Below, piece by piece: positions 13,466-26,600 of a stretch of DNA of 64,000 nt. The stretch spans positions 801,990 to 865,989 of the forward strand of contig NC_067286.1 of NCBI RefSeq assembly GCF_020740795.1, in the 5' to 3' direction. The notes under the pieces were generated by a model, which saw only the letters and a list, made by a program, of their open reading frames with translations, was not told the DNA's origin and did no database searches. This stretch comes from Apus apus. Lineage: Eukaryota; Chordata; Aves; Apodiformes; Apodidae. Within the stretch, counting starts at the first letter, position 1. Every line of letters starts with the position of its first letter. The position numbers and the translations under genes were made by a program.

Positions 13466-16400
13466 CTCTGCTACTTTTAATGAACATGCCTTAACAGACA
13501 GAAGCCTCCTCTGATACACCTTCTTAAGCCTTCCCTGTTCCCACCAGTACCTTCAGCCTCCTATTGGGCAGCGTAGCTCATGAACATGCCTTTGGCCACT
13601 CATACACCATGAATGCCACAAAATGACCTAGTAAAACACCCTCCTTGTGCTCCAGTAGAGCTTGCCATTCTATTTGGTGCTTTTTCCTATTCCTGTGTTT
13701 ATTTGACTGCTCAAAAAAGCAAACAAACCAAATAAAAGCATGGCTGGAGTTGCATGCAGTGCTAAATGTTTCCTAGAGAGCTCCTTTCCAAGATCCTGTA
13801 TTCATTTTGTGTGTTTCTGTTGTTTGTTCCTGGTTTGATAATGTAATGAAATAAAAGATCATTTTCCAAGATTTAATTTTGACCTTGAGAAAGACAGGAG
13901 ATGTTTTAAAATATGCTACACTGATTGCACTCATTGGGGCTAGAAAAGCTCTGTGAAAAGCACAAGTAACACTGAACAGAGTAACAAGAGGGGTGTTTCT
14001 GGTAAGGCAGATGTGGCTTTCAGAGAGCAGTGGTGGCCACATGGGGTGTGTGTGTGCTCATGTGCTTATGAGTTAACTGGAGTCAGGGACCTTGCCTGTG
14101 CACACAGGGTACTGCGGGCAGCAGTGATTGCCCTGGAGAAAACCACTGCAAAAGGGAACAAAAACTCCTTTCATCATCTCTTTAGGGTATGATATAAACT
14201 CCTTGTTCTGTGCACAGGTGATGATCAAAGGGCAGTGCCTGGATGAGGTCCTGCCCCTTTAGCTTCAGACAGTTTTAGCTTCATCTTATGGTTGCTGGTG
14301 TAGATCAGTGGTGTAAATTAGCTTCATTCAATAGCTTCCAGGGGCTGTGGAGCCACTCTACCTTTTGATGTTATTTTTTCCAACAGCTTCAATGATCCAG
14401 GTAGAGGTTAGTGAAAAACTTGTGGGGGCTGAAAGTGATCCTTAGCCTGACAAGTTTGTGCATGGCTGATTTTGCACAGTTCATTTAAAGCACTGACAGT
14501 TGTAGACCTACCTGCAAACCTACCAGACTTTTCCTTTGCAGCCCTAGATAGAAACAGTGTTTTTTCCTATGGGACTCAACTTGAATCTGCCATTGCTTCT
14601 CAAGTGCGTTTCACCTCAAGGTGGTGAAGAAAATACTGGCTTTTTTGGTCCTAATGGTGTTATTTATCTTGTGGGTCTTCCCATTCCCTGGACTCAGAGG
14701 ATGGAATAGGAAAAGGGAGCAGCAGGATGAACTCTGTTTTGTTTAGCTGTGTATGGATTCCTGGTGTTGCAGACTGTGTGTGCAATGTCCTCGCTGTTCG
14801 CTAGAGGACACTATGACACACCACAAAGTGTGATTCCAGTGGAGCCATGCTGGAAGAGCTTTCTTACAGATGTAAGGAACAGGTTGGGACTGAGGTTGCA
14901 AAGTAATTTGCCAGCCAGAACACGGGAGCCACCCATTCAAGGTGGTTTAATAAGCAGCGTCTACAGCCCCTATCTTGTCAAGCCTCTGAAGGGTAATGCT
15001 GGCTATCTTGCTTCTGCCTGTACTTTGTGGGAGGTAGAGGCTGCTGAATAGACAAGACAGAGAGATAAGAAAGAGTTTCTGGAAGGAAGAATAAAAAAGT
15101 TAAAGTTTTTGCACCTCAGAGCTCTTGTAGGGTGGTGGGATGCACTGTGGTGATGGGAGGGGCTGAGAGCAAAGGAGGCACAGGGCCCTTAACACGGGAT
15201 GTAGGATGGGTATGCACTGGGTGGTGGCCATGCAGGAGATACAAAATAAAGGGCAGTTGGAATAAATAGTGCACGAAGTGCTGCTTCTGCCTGCTCTGAT
15301 AGCAGGGTTTTCAGCAGAGGGCAGGACCGTTGCTTTATTCTATCACTGTTCCATCAGCCATCTCTTCATGCAAGGGGCAGAAGCTCCCACATAGAGCAAG
15401 GACTGTGAAACGACAGATAAGGAGGCTGGGTTATGCAAAAGGAAGTGAGCTGCAGCTTTGTGAGCTTCTCTGTGCAAGTGGGGATGGTGGCAGCTGATGC
15501 CACGCAGTGCCATGCAGCCTCTTGGGACAGCTGCTAGTGTGGTCACTGCTCTTCACCTTTGGTTTGAGTGTTTTGAGATTTATTGTTTTATCCCTTAGGG
15601 AAAGCTACCGTGAGTGACAGGCAGGTTAAGCTGCAGCAGGATTCTTGCGTAGCTCAGATTTGTTGATGAGACAAAGGTGTTGAATACACAGATCTGACAG
15701 AATGCAGGACAGAACAGCCTTTCCAGAGGCTCTGGTTCTGGCAGGAAGCAGACATGGCTCATGAAGCGATGATGGTAACTGAGCTAAATACCAGACAGGC
15801 CACTGGAACGTGTGGCTGTGACTGCCTAGTCTCACCTGCAGTCCCTCTGCTCTTGGCAGGACCAGCTGGCAAAGCCCATCCTGCCTTTCACCTCTTCCCC
15901 ACTGGGATCTCCAGGGCTTTCCATTAGCATGTTCTATGTTGCAGAGGGTGGGAGGACTGCAGCACTTCTAAGTGAGATGGAAGCTCTTTATCCTTTCCAT
16001 AGCTGCTCCCTAAGTTTAATTCACACAGCCCTGAAACTGCTCTAGCCTTGCAGAAGCGATCAGGTGAGAGTGGAGCAAACTCCTCACTGAAGCTTCCTGT
16101 GCTCCCATGGCCTTCCTCCATGTGTACCCAGGTCTCAGGGGCTGTTCCTAAGCTGCTTACAAGAAGAGCACAGAGAACAAAACCTGCCCAGCAATGCTTG
16201 GCATTTCACTGGCACTTGTGCCAAGTCCCAGGCTGTTGACGTCCATGAGTGCTTCCAGCTCCGCCTTTGGGATCTGAGCAGGCCCCGTCACCTGCTGCTT
16301 TGGCAGGACAGTGTTCTCTGAAGGGGGGGTCCTGATGGTGCTGTCTTGGCTGGACCTGGAGTGCCCCAGTCTCAGCTGGCTGTCACGTGTCACTGACACA

Positions 16401-17174
16401 CATGCAAAGGAAGCTTAATATCACAAATGTGGCTTGGTGATGAGGCTGGAGGGGATGCATTCCTATGTCCTGAATCTCAGCCCTGATGCCAAGCAGCCAC
16501 AGCTGCCACTGTGTGGCTGAGAATCCTGAGCACAGCACATGTAGCACAGTTATCTCCACTTCTATTAATTGTAGGGCTCTGCCTTTTTGACTGAAATTAA
16601 CCTTGCTTACATCAGTCCTCCTCCCAAACCAGTGCTCCTGTGCCACCTTTCTTCCCCAGCTGTCCACACATAATCCCCTTGTCCCAAGGTCAGGAGCTGG
16701 GACTTGTTTTTGCCCTGTTTGCCATATACCTTCTGTTCTACTTTCTGTCACTCCCTGCAGCTTCTTCATTCTAACCCCCACCTTACACATCTCTCTCATT
16801 TCGTGTTGCCAGAGCATCCATGGCAGACCCAAGTGAATCTGGAGAATATTGGAGTTCCTGGCGACTCTTGTGAATGTTTTATTTCATCTGTTGGTGGAAT
16901 TTCCATCTGCTCTGCTGATCTGGCTCACTGTTCAGATTGACACTCAGAAGAACCCATCAGAAAAAGGAAAAAAGTTAAAGGCTGGACACTGAGCAAGTGG
17001 CCCCAGAAATGGAGCCTGTAAAGAGCAAGGCGTAAGTTCATTTTACATGATATTTGGCCCATCGCATGAAGGGGGCAGTCTGCTTGTAGCCAGAGCCTGA
17101 GCTGCTCCGTGACCGCATCTGCTGAGATAGTTTGAGCGTCGGCTGGCAATGCCTGCGCTTCAAAGAGAACATTT
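13466..17174. other. Intergenic region upstream of PLCB2
   Basis: Nothing coding is recognisable on either strand and there is no clear repeat. AATAAA hexamers at about 13730 and 15245 have no gene to attach to. Undetected upstream non-coding PLCB2 exons remain possible. Confidence 0.5.
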
Positions 17175-17575
17175 CAGGAAGTTCAGCAGCGGAAGTGCCG
17201 GGAACCGTGCGCCTCGAGCAGCTCCGAGGAGCAGGGAGCAGGTCCCTCCCGGGGAGCCTGTGGGACGGGACGGCGTGGGCAGCCCAGCCCACCCCACCCC
17301 GGGCTTTCCTCTCGGTGACCTTGGGCTGAGTTCCCTGTGCTTGCTTGGAGAGCTGTTGATTTACAATGCAGATTCATCAGTCCTCGCCTGCCTGCCCCTG
17401 CCCCTCCTAAATTTGGCTGCAATATAAGAGGCTGTTTGCTTCCTGATGCCAACAGTGGCAATGGCAGAGAGCCCTGCCATGTGAGAGGCAGAGATAGAGG
17501 AGAGGGGGCCAAGGAGGAGCAGACTGTGCAGCTGCTGTTGCTTCTGGTGGCTGAAGAACACATCTGCAGGACAGA
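17175..17575 (+). promoter_or_regulatory. PLCB2: Probable PLCB2 promoter and 5' UTR
   Basis: Two ETS-type GGAAGT cores lie 15 bp apart (CAGGAAGTT at 17175-17183 and AGCGGAAGTG at 17188-17197) in a modestly CpG-rich stretch. ETS factors such as PU.1 commonly drive blood-cell genes, and PLCB2 is mainly haematopoietic in mammals. A TATA-like AATATAAGAG at 17421-17430 would place the start of transcription near 17450, leaving a 5' UTR of about 125 nt. A short upstream ATG frame (17446-17484, 12 codons plus stop) would lie at the very start of that UTR. All of this is motif reading only. Confidence 0.35.
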
Positions 17576-17659
17576 ATGTCAATGCTTACGCCTGTCCTGC
17601 AGCCACCGGAGGTGAAGGAGTATTTGTCCAAGGGTGAGCGCTTCATCAAATGGGATGAT
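17576..17659 (+). CDS. PLCB2: PLCB2 exon 1 (residues 1-28)
   Basis: Starts at ATG 17576 ([17 protein letters not shown]) and ends at FIKWDD before a GTGAGT donor. A second ATG two codons on could also be used. Phase 0 at the end. Leads into the PH domain. Confidence 0.92.
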
Positions 17660-20600
17660 GTGAGTACTGGGGTTTTGTTTTGTTAGATTGTATGGGTGGT
17701 GGCAGGGCAGGTGCTGTGCTCTTGTCAGGCTGGGAGTGTGTCTTCAGGGAGGGCATGGGACACTGTGTTGTACCCGAGAGCAGCTGTGTCTGGGCCAGGA
17801 GAGTGAACTGGAGAGTGGAGGGGTAAAAACAAAGGGTGTGTGTTGGAGGCTGGTGATGTGGCCTCTGCACCTCTTGTTGCTGTGAAGGATGGTGATACCT
17901 GGAGCATGCCACTGGGTCTGTGTGGGCAACTCCTCAGGTGCAGGACCCCATCCATCTCTGCCTCAGGACGGCAGTCACTGCCTGGAGCCTCCTTGGGCCG
18001 GGGGCACACATTGCCTTCGGACAGCGTGGAGCAGCCTGTGGGGTAGGATTCACTCTAGAGCTGAGCAGACGCTCCGTGCTTTGCAGATAGAGAGGAAATC
18101 AGGCTCCAAGTTGCTTCCTCTTATGGCCCCGTTCTGGCATGGGGAGCGTGAGCCATGTCCTCCCACTCCTGCCTGGCTTCTGGCTTCTGGAGCTACCAAG
18201 CGCGCAGTGGCCGAGGAGCCCTTGATGGTGCTGGAGCCTGGGAGGGTGCTGTAGAGCTGCTTCTCTCTCCAACATGGTGTCCTCTTGTGTCTTCAAAACA
18301 CCAGGTTTGCAGTCTGTTGCTGTTCATTGTGAGGGGAAGAAAGCGTGGAACAGTGGAAGAGAAGTTAATTGAAATGTAATAGTTCCTCTCCTCACTCACT
18401 AAGGAGAGGAAAGAATATTTCCCCTAACACCCACATACCTGAACAAGGGGACAGCAGCTGCACATCCATTTTTGTCTGGAGTATGAGCATGAATGCTGAT
18501 AAAACGGGGGTCAGGCCAGGTTATGATTATTCACCAAGATCCAAGGGAAACATTTGATGTGGTGTCGCAAACGTGACGCGTTAGAAGGAGCCTCCAGCAG
18601 CAGTGCAGGAGGGATCAGTGCTTACTTTTGTGGGCGTAAAGCTGGAATAGAGTTTCAGGTCCCAAGGCAGCGTGTGGGAGGTAGATCACTTGTGTGCAGT
18701 GGTCCAGCAGCACTGAGAAATGAGAAAGCAATGTCATATGCAGCTGACAGAAAGGATGGATGCTGAGGAATACAGGCTGGAATATCACTGGGCAGTGATT
18801 CCAGAAGCTGGACATAAAGAGGATGACACCAGGGTACAGTGGAAACTGCAGCATACACTTGTGACTGCTTTGAATTTGAACAGGGATTTGCTTTCTGAGA
18901 ATAGCGGTAGCCAAATGTGTCTAAAATTGCTGCTGACCTTCTGTGCTCAGTCCTTGGAGAACACTTTCTCGAAAACTTGAGGCTGTTAAATACTTCACTG
19001 GGAATTCCTGGGGTGGTTTGATTCCCTTGAAACCCAGGATGATTCCAATTGGGCCTCCAAGACCCACCAAGTGTTATTTGTTGTTGCAACCACTGGAGTT
19101 AGAATCACAGAATCATTAAGGTTGGAAGGGACCCTAAAGGTCATCAAATTCCAACCCCCTGCCATGAGCAGGGAACCCTACCACCAGATAAGGTTGCACA
19201 AAACCTCATCCAACCTGGCCTTAAAAACCTTCAGGGATGGGGCACCAACAACCTCCCTGGGCAACCAATTCCAGTTCCTCACCACCCTTATAGTGAAGAA
19301 TTTCTTCCTAAATTAGGAAGTTAGGGAGCTCAAGTCCTGTGTGGATTTTCCCCTAAGGTTTACAGATTTGTAAACATTCCTAAAATGTTGCCTGTAGTTA
19401 CTAAGTAGTTTACAGACTTGGCCTCCAACAGTAACAAAAGCCTTCTCCACAAGTGGGAAGCTCTGGTCACGTTGCTCCATCTCCTCATGCTCTCCCACTC
19501 CACATTTGGAGCAGGCTGTGAAGGATGATGGCAAGAGCTCCAGGCTGCAGGAATGCTGTTCTCCGGGGGTCATGAGCCGGTGGTGTTGTGTCTCTGAACT
19601 GATCTGACCATGCTGTTGGTGACAGTTCTGAACTTCATGCAAAGGAATGAAGGCAGGTCAGACTGGCTCCTTACATCACGGTACGGTTTGGGAGAGTACT
19701 GGAGCCTTCACTGGACCCAACAGTTTCTTGAAAAAAGGGAAACTACACTTTATCTGTACTGCCTTAACCTTGGCCAGCATTTGTAGTGTCTTCTCTAGAG
19801 GGGAGAGTGCAGTAGGATCTCTGACAGGCAAGACTGTTCTGACCTGTCCCACTGAGTTATTTGCAGCTTCTTGGGGTAAGGAGCAATTCTGCTGTGCTTT
19901 GTTTGGCACCCAGCAAGCTGGGCTGCCAAACAAACTAAAGAGGTTGAGTTCTACTTTACGGATGATGGTTTGATTTGCTTGGAAACCCTTTCAAAACCTC
20001 TGGAAGGGCACAATGGAGCAGCTGACCTCTTAAAGGGAGCAGATGCACATAGATTTGGTTCTATGCTGACTCTTAGCCCTTGTAGTAGAAGTAAAAATGT
20101 TTCTATCTCTAAAGATGATGGATTACAGGATTTTACCAGGGAGGGCTTGCTGTCTGCCCTAGAGTTGAACTCCACAATGTGAGCAGCAGCCAGTTGTGCT
20201 GCCAGACCATCTTCTGTTAGAATTCACTATTTTCTTTGTTGCCAGGAGCCACCCCATAGGAGAGTCTGCCTGCCCCATGCCACTGTCCACATCCTTGATC
20301 AGGAGACCAGCTGTCAGCAGTCCTCATTTCACCCTTGTCCTGCTTGCAGGAGAGCTGCTTGGTAGGAGATAAGGTTAATCTAGCAACATGGCACAATACT
20401 CAGCAGTAGTGCTACAGTGCCTGTTCTGCTCGCCGTGGCTTGTGGCCGTGTGCTCAGGGAGCTAGGCAAGAGCTCTGAGAACAAGATCTGTGCCCATCAG
20501 CATTATCCATCACTTCTGTTCTAGCTAAATGCGCAGTGTTAGGTGAGACTCAGGCTTCAGCAGAGATCAGCTTCCATTGCCTCACACTGTTACTCTGGAG

Positions 20601-23600
20601 GTGTACTAAAGTCAGCTGGTTCATTTCCATAAATCTCAGAGCATGATTCACCCAGCTGAGTCTATATTTGAACTGGGAACCTGATGTCCCGTGATGGGCT
20701 CTCCAAGTCACATAAGGTGCTAACCTCCTTTCTTCTGGTTTTGTTTGTCAGGAGACAGCAAGTGCTTCTCCTGTGATTCTTCGGGTGGATCCAAAGGGCT
20801 TTTACTTATACTGGACCCATCAGAATAAGGTAAGTGTTGAGACTGCACAGCTTGCTCTCCAAATAGGCAGTTCAAGTTTGTGTGAGATTAAAACACTGTA
20901 AGTGCTGGAGTCCTGTGCTCAGGAGCAAACTACCACACGTGCCACTGAGCAAGAAACTCCCCACTAAGGACCTGGGAGCCTCATGCTTATTCAGTGGCAG
21001 ATTAGTCTGTCTTCAGAGTTCCAGGAAAGAGTAGAAAATTAAGCTGCAAACAGGCCAGAGAGATGAGCATGGGCACCTTCTGCTTGTCACACTGGCATCT
21101 TATACCTGCAAAGTTCATTAGATGTGCTTCAGAGGGCTTCCCAGAGAGCAGCAACATCCATATCCCTGTTACCCAGCATCCTAAAGGGTTCTTCCAACAG
21201 TACAGTGGTGCAGTTGGAAAGAAAACACCTAGATGTATGCCATTAAATGTGTGCACCTTCTGCTAACGTGCACCTCATGCAGCCTGTGTTGTAATTAACT
21301 GACTTGTTGGGGTTTTAGAAATGTTAATGACAAACCAAAGCAGTGACCGTAGTGATGTAAAGACTACCTCAAGTCTGGTAGGCAAGTTGTGCTCCTCTCA
21401 GGCCAGTGGGGTGTGCACGCTGCTGGAGGTAAAGCACAGGATGCTGGGGCTGCTGGAGGAGACAGGGAGACAAGAAGATTAGGAAAGATAATTCAGTTCC
21501 TTGCTGATGAGTAGCAACAAGGGTTGGAGAGATCTGGCTAACTGGAGGTGGAAAGCTGGGCTTACTTCTGCTTTCCAGAGTAGAGCTGTGGTTCAGCTCT
21601 GCTTCCTCCCCGTGACCTACATGCTGAAGAGGCATGGTAGATAAAGAGACAGAGACAGTAGTCTTGCATGGTGCCTGCCCAGAGACCTGATGTGTTTTGG
21701 TGAGCTCTGCCTTCTCAGAAGATGGTGCCCAGTGTTGTTGGGAACAAGTCCCTGCCATACAGCTGTGTCCCCCCAGAACACAGTGTCATCAGGCTGGGGC
21801 CTGTCACATTGCTCTAGAAGATGTACTCTGCTTTCAGCCCTCTCTGCCACTCGCATTCCCCTTCCGAGCTCCGCTCCTGGTGGTGGAATTTTTGCTGTAC
21901 GGGTTCCAGCCAGACAGCAGGAGGAAGTGGTAGCACTGGAGGAGATACGTAAGATGGGCCAAGGGGACCTGTACCCATCAAAAGAGATGTTTCACTGGCT
22001 GAGTAGTACGAGGGATTTAACTACCTGGGAAAGGGTCTGGGTTACAGAAGCATAGCGGATGTGAGGAAACCCAGACCAGAGGCGGGCTTATATTTCTGGA
22101 AAATGCCAGTGATTAGCACCTAAAATAAACTGTGGAGCCACAGTGGAGCAACAGCCTGTTTTACATCCTTGGGGAAGCACTTGTCTTTCCTGTTCTCTGA
22201 GGGAATCTGCAGTGTGAGGCAGCAGGATGGGTGGTGGACAAATGCTGGCTTCAGAGGGAGCTGGGGCAGCCATGCAGTCGTGCAGGCTGGCATGAGCACA
22301 GCCACCAGGGACCAGAGATGGGCTGATACAGAGCATGGTGTGGTACGGTTAATAGTTTCTGTTGAATTTGTGTGGCTTATTAATCTTTGGCTGAGTCCTC
22401 CTAAGATCTGCTCGTCCTGAACAGCACAGAAGAAAAACTGCACTGCTTTTGCACTAGGGATTCAGAAAGGAGTGGGATTAGGAGTGAAATTTCCACCCTG
22501 CTTGACAATAAAATGGGGATACAGCCAGAAGACATGGTATCCACATTGTTCCTTATTGTGATCTTGGAAAATAGTATTATCTGCTGCAACAAGTATAATT
22601 TGTTCTCCAGATCTGTGGTGAGGAGACAAATTAGTAACGGAGGAAGGAAATTCAGGTTGGATATTAAAAGAACAAACAAAATAAACAGGACAACTAGCCA
22701 GAAATGAGGACATGGAGTGGGCTGCCTCGTTAAGGCTGTGGAATGTCCTCCATGGGAATTGCCACTGAACAGATTAGGTGAAGGTCTGCTGGGAGGGACC
22801 TGGGAAGAGAGGTCCTGCCTGCCTTCCAGCTCAGCTGCTCCGTGTTGGATACCTAGAGGCAATGGACAGGCTGAGAGCATCAGTGGGTTGGTTGACACAT
22901 GGACTGTAACTGGGGTGGAGTGTCTCCATGCAAACCTGTGTCCATGTCATGCCCTCCCTGTCACAGCCATCCCCACCAAGCCTCTGGCCTCCCTCTGAAG
23001 AGGAGGCTGCTGCACCCATCGCCACCTCCGTGCCACCCAGCCCACCCTCCAGCTCGGCACCTCGGCAGCCCTTGCTCCCCTGCCTGCTCTTCCCCAGCCA
23101 AGGGCACTGGCTGAGGCCTGCTCTGCAGTTTCGTGGGACTCTTTCCTTACTCCTTTATCTTTCCTTCATCTACCTTGTCCTTATTCTGTTGTAGGAAATG
23201 GAGATTTTGGATATAACCAGCATCCGAGATACCCGAGTAGGGCGATTTGCCAAGATCCCCAAGGTGAGTGCACAGTGTAATTTCTGCTGGTTGTTCATGT
23301 GGGAAAGGCTCAGGTTGCCTCGGGCTTTTGTGTAGGCTGGGGCAGTTTATCCTGGGGTTCTGCTACAGGAAGGTGGAGAGGATCTTTTCTCCTTACAAGG
23401 AGAGGCCTACAGGAAAGCTGGGGTGAGACTTTTTCCAAGGACACATGGTGATAGGACAAGGGTCCTATCTGGAAGAGGGGAGATTTAGGTTAGGTGTTAG
23501 AAAGAAATTTTTTAGTGTGAGGGTGGTGAGGCACTGAGACAGGTTGTCCAGGGAAGCTGTGGATGCCCCATTCAAGGAGAGATTGGATGGGACTTTGAGC

Positions 23601-26600
23601 AATCTGGTCTAGTGGGAGGTGTCCCTGCCCAGGGCAGGGGGGTTGGAACTATATGAACTCTAAGGTCCCTTCCAACCCAAACCAGTCTGGGATTTAGTGA
23701 TTCTACATCACAACTCTGTAAATACAGAAAAGCCATATTTACTCTTGTCCCTGAACTGCCCCGGGTCCTCTGTGCACCCAAAGGAAAGGCACATCCATAC
23801 TGAGGTATATGAGCTTGTTGGAGAGAAGAGGTCAGAAAGCCAGGAAATCAGCAGCTCCCCTCCCAAGTGCCTTCCAAAAGAGCCATGTGCTGTTGTGCAG
23901 AGTGGCTGTGTCCCCTCCACCCCCTGCCATGCATCTGGCCAGCTTTAATCTTGGCCTGTCCCTTAGGGTCACCGAGCTCCTCTGGGCAGTCCTGCAGGAG
24001 ACTGGTGATGCTTCTGGACTGAGTCAGCAGAGCTGCTCTCTTGTACAGAGATGCACAGGCTGGGTCAAGGCAGCCACAAACCTGTAGTTACAGTGAGATT
24101 CCAACACAGTGTGTTGGTTCTTCCCTTTAAAGGGAAGAAAAAGTAGTTTCAGAAAAACTAGTTGGTTTTTTTTCTCCTCAAATAATTTAAAATTGTCTGC
24201 TTGCAGGGTGGCAGACTAAGGGAAGCACATGATGATGGCTTTGTTCTCGGTTTCAGTTATAATTTAGGCTTCCTGCAGCAAAGTTGTCCTTGTTAGGACT
24301 TTCTTCTGGGAATGTTTTTTGTTTGTTTTTAACTTTTCCATGTATGGAAAAGGCATGCAGAAAAATGAAGGAAAGCTAGAATGTGAAAAGGAAACAAAGG
24401 CATAAAGAGAATGGCTCCATATGGTAAGAGAGGTGATCCTCAGCCTAATGCAAAGGGCTGATTTTGCAATCTATACTGAGGGACTCCAGCAGCCTCTTTG
24501 CGCAAGTAGCACGTCTGTTTTCTCAATACTGCTCTGAAAATGACTGCTCAGCTCCCCACCACTGGTGTTTCTCAAAAGACCATGATGAGATGGGTGCTAA
24601 AAGCCCAGCAGAGCTCCAGAACAGCACCCAGCTTTTACAGTTCCTTCTGAGAAACTGCAGTGCTTCTTGGAAAGTCATTAGAATGAAACGTATTGGAGTT
24701 TTCAACAGGCATCAGACTTTGTCTGCAGCTTGTTTTGTGGGAATCACATTTGGAAAAAAGCTCTCAGAAGTGTTTTGTTTTTCTTGGGAGAATAAAATAT
24801 TTGGAGAGATAGGTGCCACACTCCAGACAGAATGCAGCAAGGGAAAGGTCAGTGTAAAGGATAGGCTTGAGGTACTGTTTTCTGGCTTGTTAAACTTCCA
24901 GGAGCAGCCTTTTTATAACATGAATTCAGCTTTATTATAGATTATAAATCAATGGTGTCGGTACTGAGGCCACAGATGGGTGTCCTTCTGTTGGCAGCAG
25001 CCAGGATGGAGAAAAACATCCTAGATTTTAGCAATTAGTTAAGGAAGACTAATTGAACACTACCAGGAGAAACGTGCTGGCACTCCCAGAAGGATCACTG
25101 CTTGGACCTGTGACACACTGTGTTCAGTGTGATCTGCAAAAGAGGTGTGGGGAGACAGGACAAAATTTTGTGGGCTGGTGTGTAGAAAGATGTTGAAATG
25201 CTGTTTGGATGATCTAATAACTGATAAAGTTTAGTACAGATAAAAATCAAGACAATGCGCACAGAAGAAAACCCCAATCCTAACCTTGTGTAACAACAGG
25301 CTCTGAGTTGACTTGCTACTCAGAAACAAGATCTTGAGGGGAGGATAAATCCATAAAAATACCAACTCTGTGTTCATTAGTGTTTGCTCACAAAGTAAGT
25401 TGTATGTTAGGAATTCTAAGGAAAGAATTAGGAAATCATGCCCCTGTGTACACCCTGAATGCACCCACCTTTCTGTGCATTTCTAGTGTTTTCATATCCA
25501 ATGAGACAAAGAACTGAAAAAGGTAGAGAAGGAGCAGCAAGATTAATTAAAGAATGAAGTGGCTGTTGTCAGAAGAGCATCTGAGTAGGCAAGGACTGTA
25601 GGCTGGTAAAAAATAATGAGGGGAATGTGGAGGAGTATTGTAGAGTGCTGTAAAACCAGGAGCTGAATGGGGAAGGTGAGCAGAAGGCAGCTACTCAGTG
25701 TTTCTCCCTGTGTCAGAGCTACACATCAAGTGGAATTTTCCAGTGGCAGGTTCAGCACCAGCAGGAGGAGGTGCTGTTTTGTACACCTTGTGTCCCTGCA
25801 CCAAGGGATCCCATCCTGCACAAGTCATGAACACCTACCTGAGTTTAAAAAATCAGGACAAGAAGGAAGTGCCCTTAGAGGGTTATTAATTGCAAGGTAA
25901 TGCCTCTGGTTGAGGCAGCTGCTGAATCATAAATTGCTGAAAGCTGCAGAAACGTGTCAGGGATGTTTCACTACGTTTGCCCTGTTCTTACACTTTTCCC
26001 CAGGCATCTGGATGGATCTGTGGTTTGATCTGGTGTAGCTGTTGTGGTTCAGCCATTGTAATGGGCCAGGGACAGGATTTTATAATCCTGGGAATTGTCT
26101 GCAGCTCTTTTGTTACAAGAAACAAAACAGAGGTCAAGCACTAAGTGATTTATTAAGTATCCTCAGCAGGCAGAAGAGATGCACTTGATGACAACCTCTG
26201 CTGTGAAAATTCCAAATGCTTTTTGAACTCTGCATTTCAGAGAGACCCGTTTACAATAAGACTACTTTTTATTTCAGGGAATTTTCTGCCATTTCTATGG
26301 CAACATGAAGTAAAATGCACTAGGCTGGCTCCTTACGCAGCTTTCTCTTAGGGGGTGATAGGAGGTCTTATGTGGGCACTGAACTGGCAATGGAACCCAA
26401 ACGGTGGTAGAGAAGTGCCATCCAGTCCTGGAAATTTCTTATGGACACCTGGCTGTTTTGGGCATGGTGCTTCTGCAGGGTTTGCTCAAAGCCCTCAGCT
26501 GTGTATTCATTTGGCTTTCCTGAGAGCACAGTTTGTTCAGAGGAATGCAGAAAGCAGTGAAAATTCCTTGGAGTGCATCACCACTCCCTGCACAGAGGGC

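Noticed and set aside
13290-13487. Small minus-strand frame resembling a reverse-transcriptase tail
   Set aside because: It is the C-terminal remnant of CR1 ORF2 in a truncated element, not a host gene.
14433-24475. Similar short stretches (GTGATCCT-AGCCT and GGCTGATTTTGCA) near 14436 and 24433
   Set aside because: The shared part is only about 35-40 bp with gaps. It may be an ancient repeat, but it is too short for me to call.
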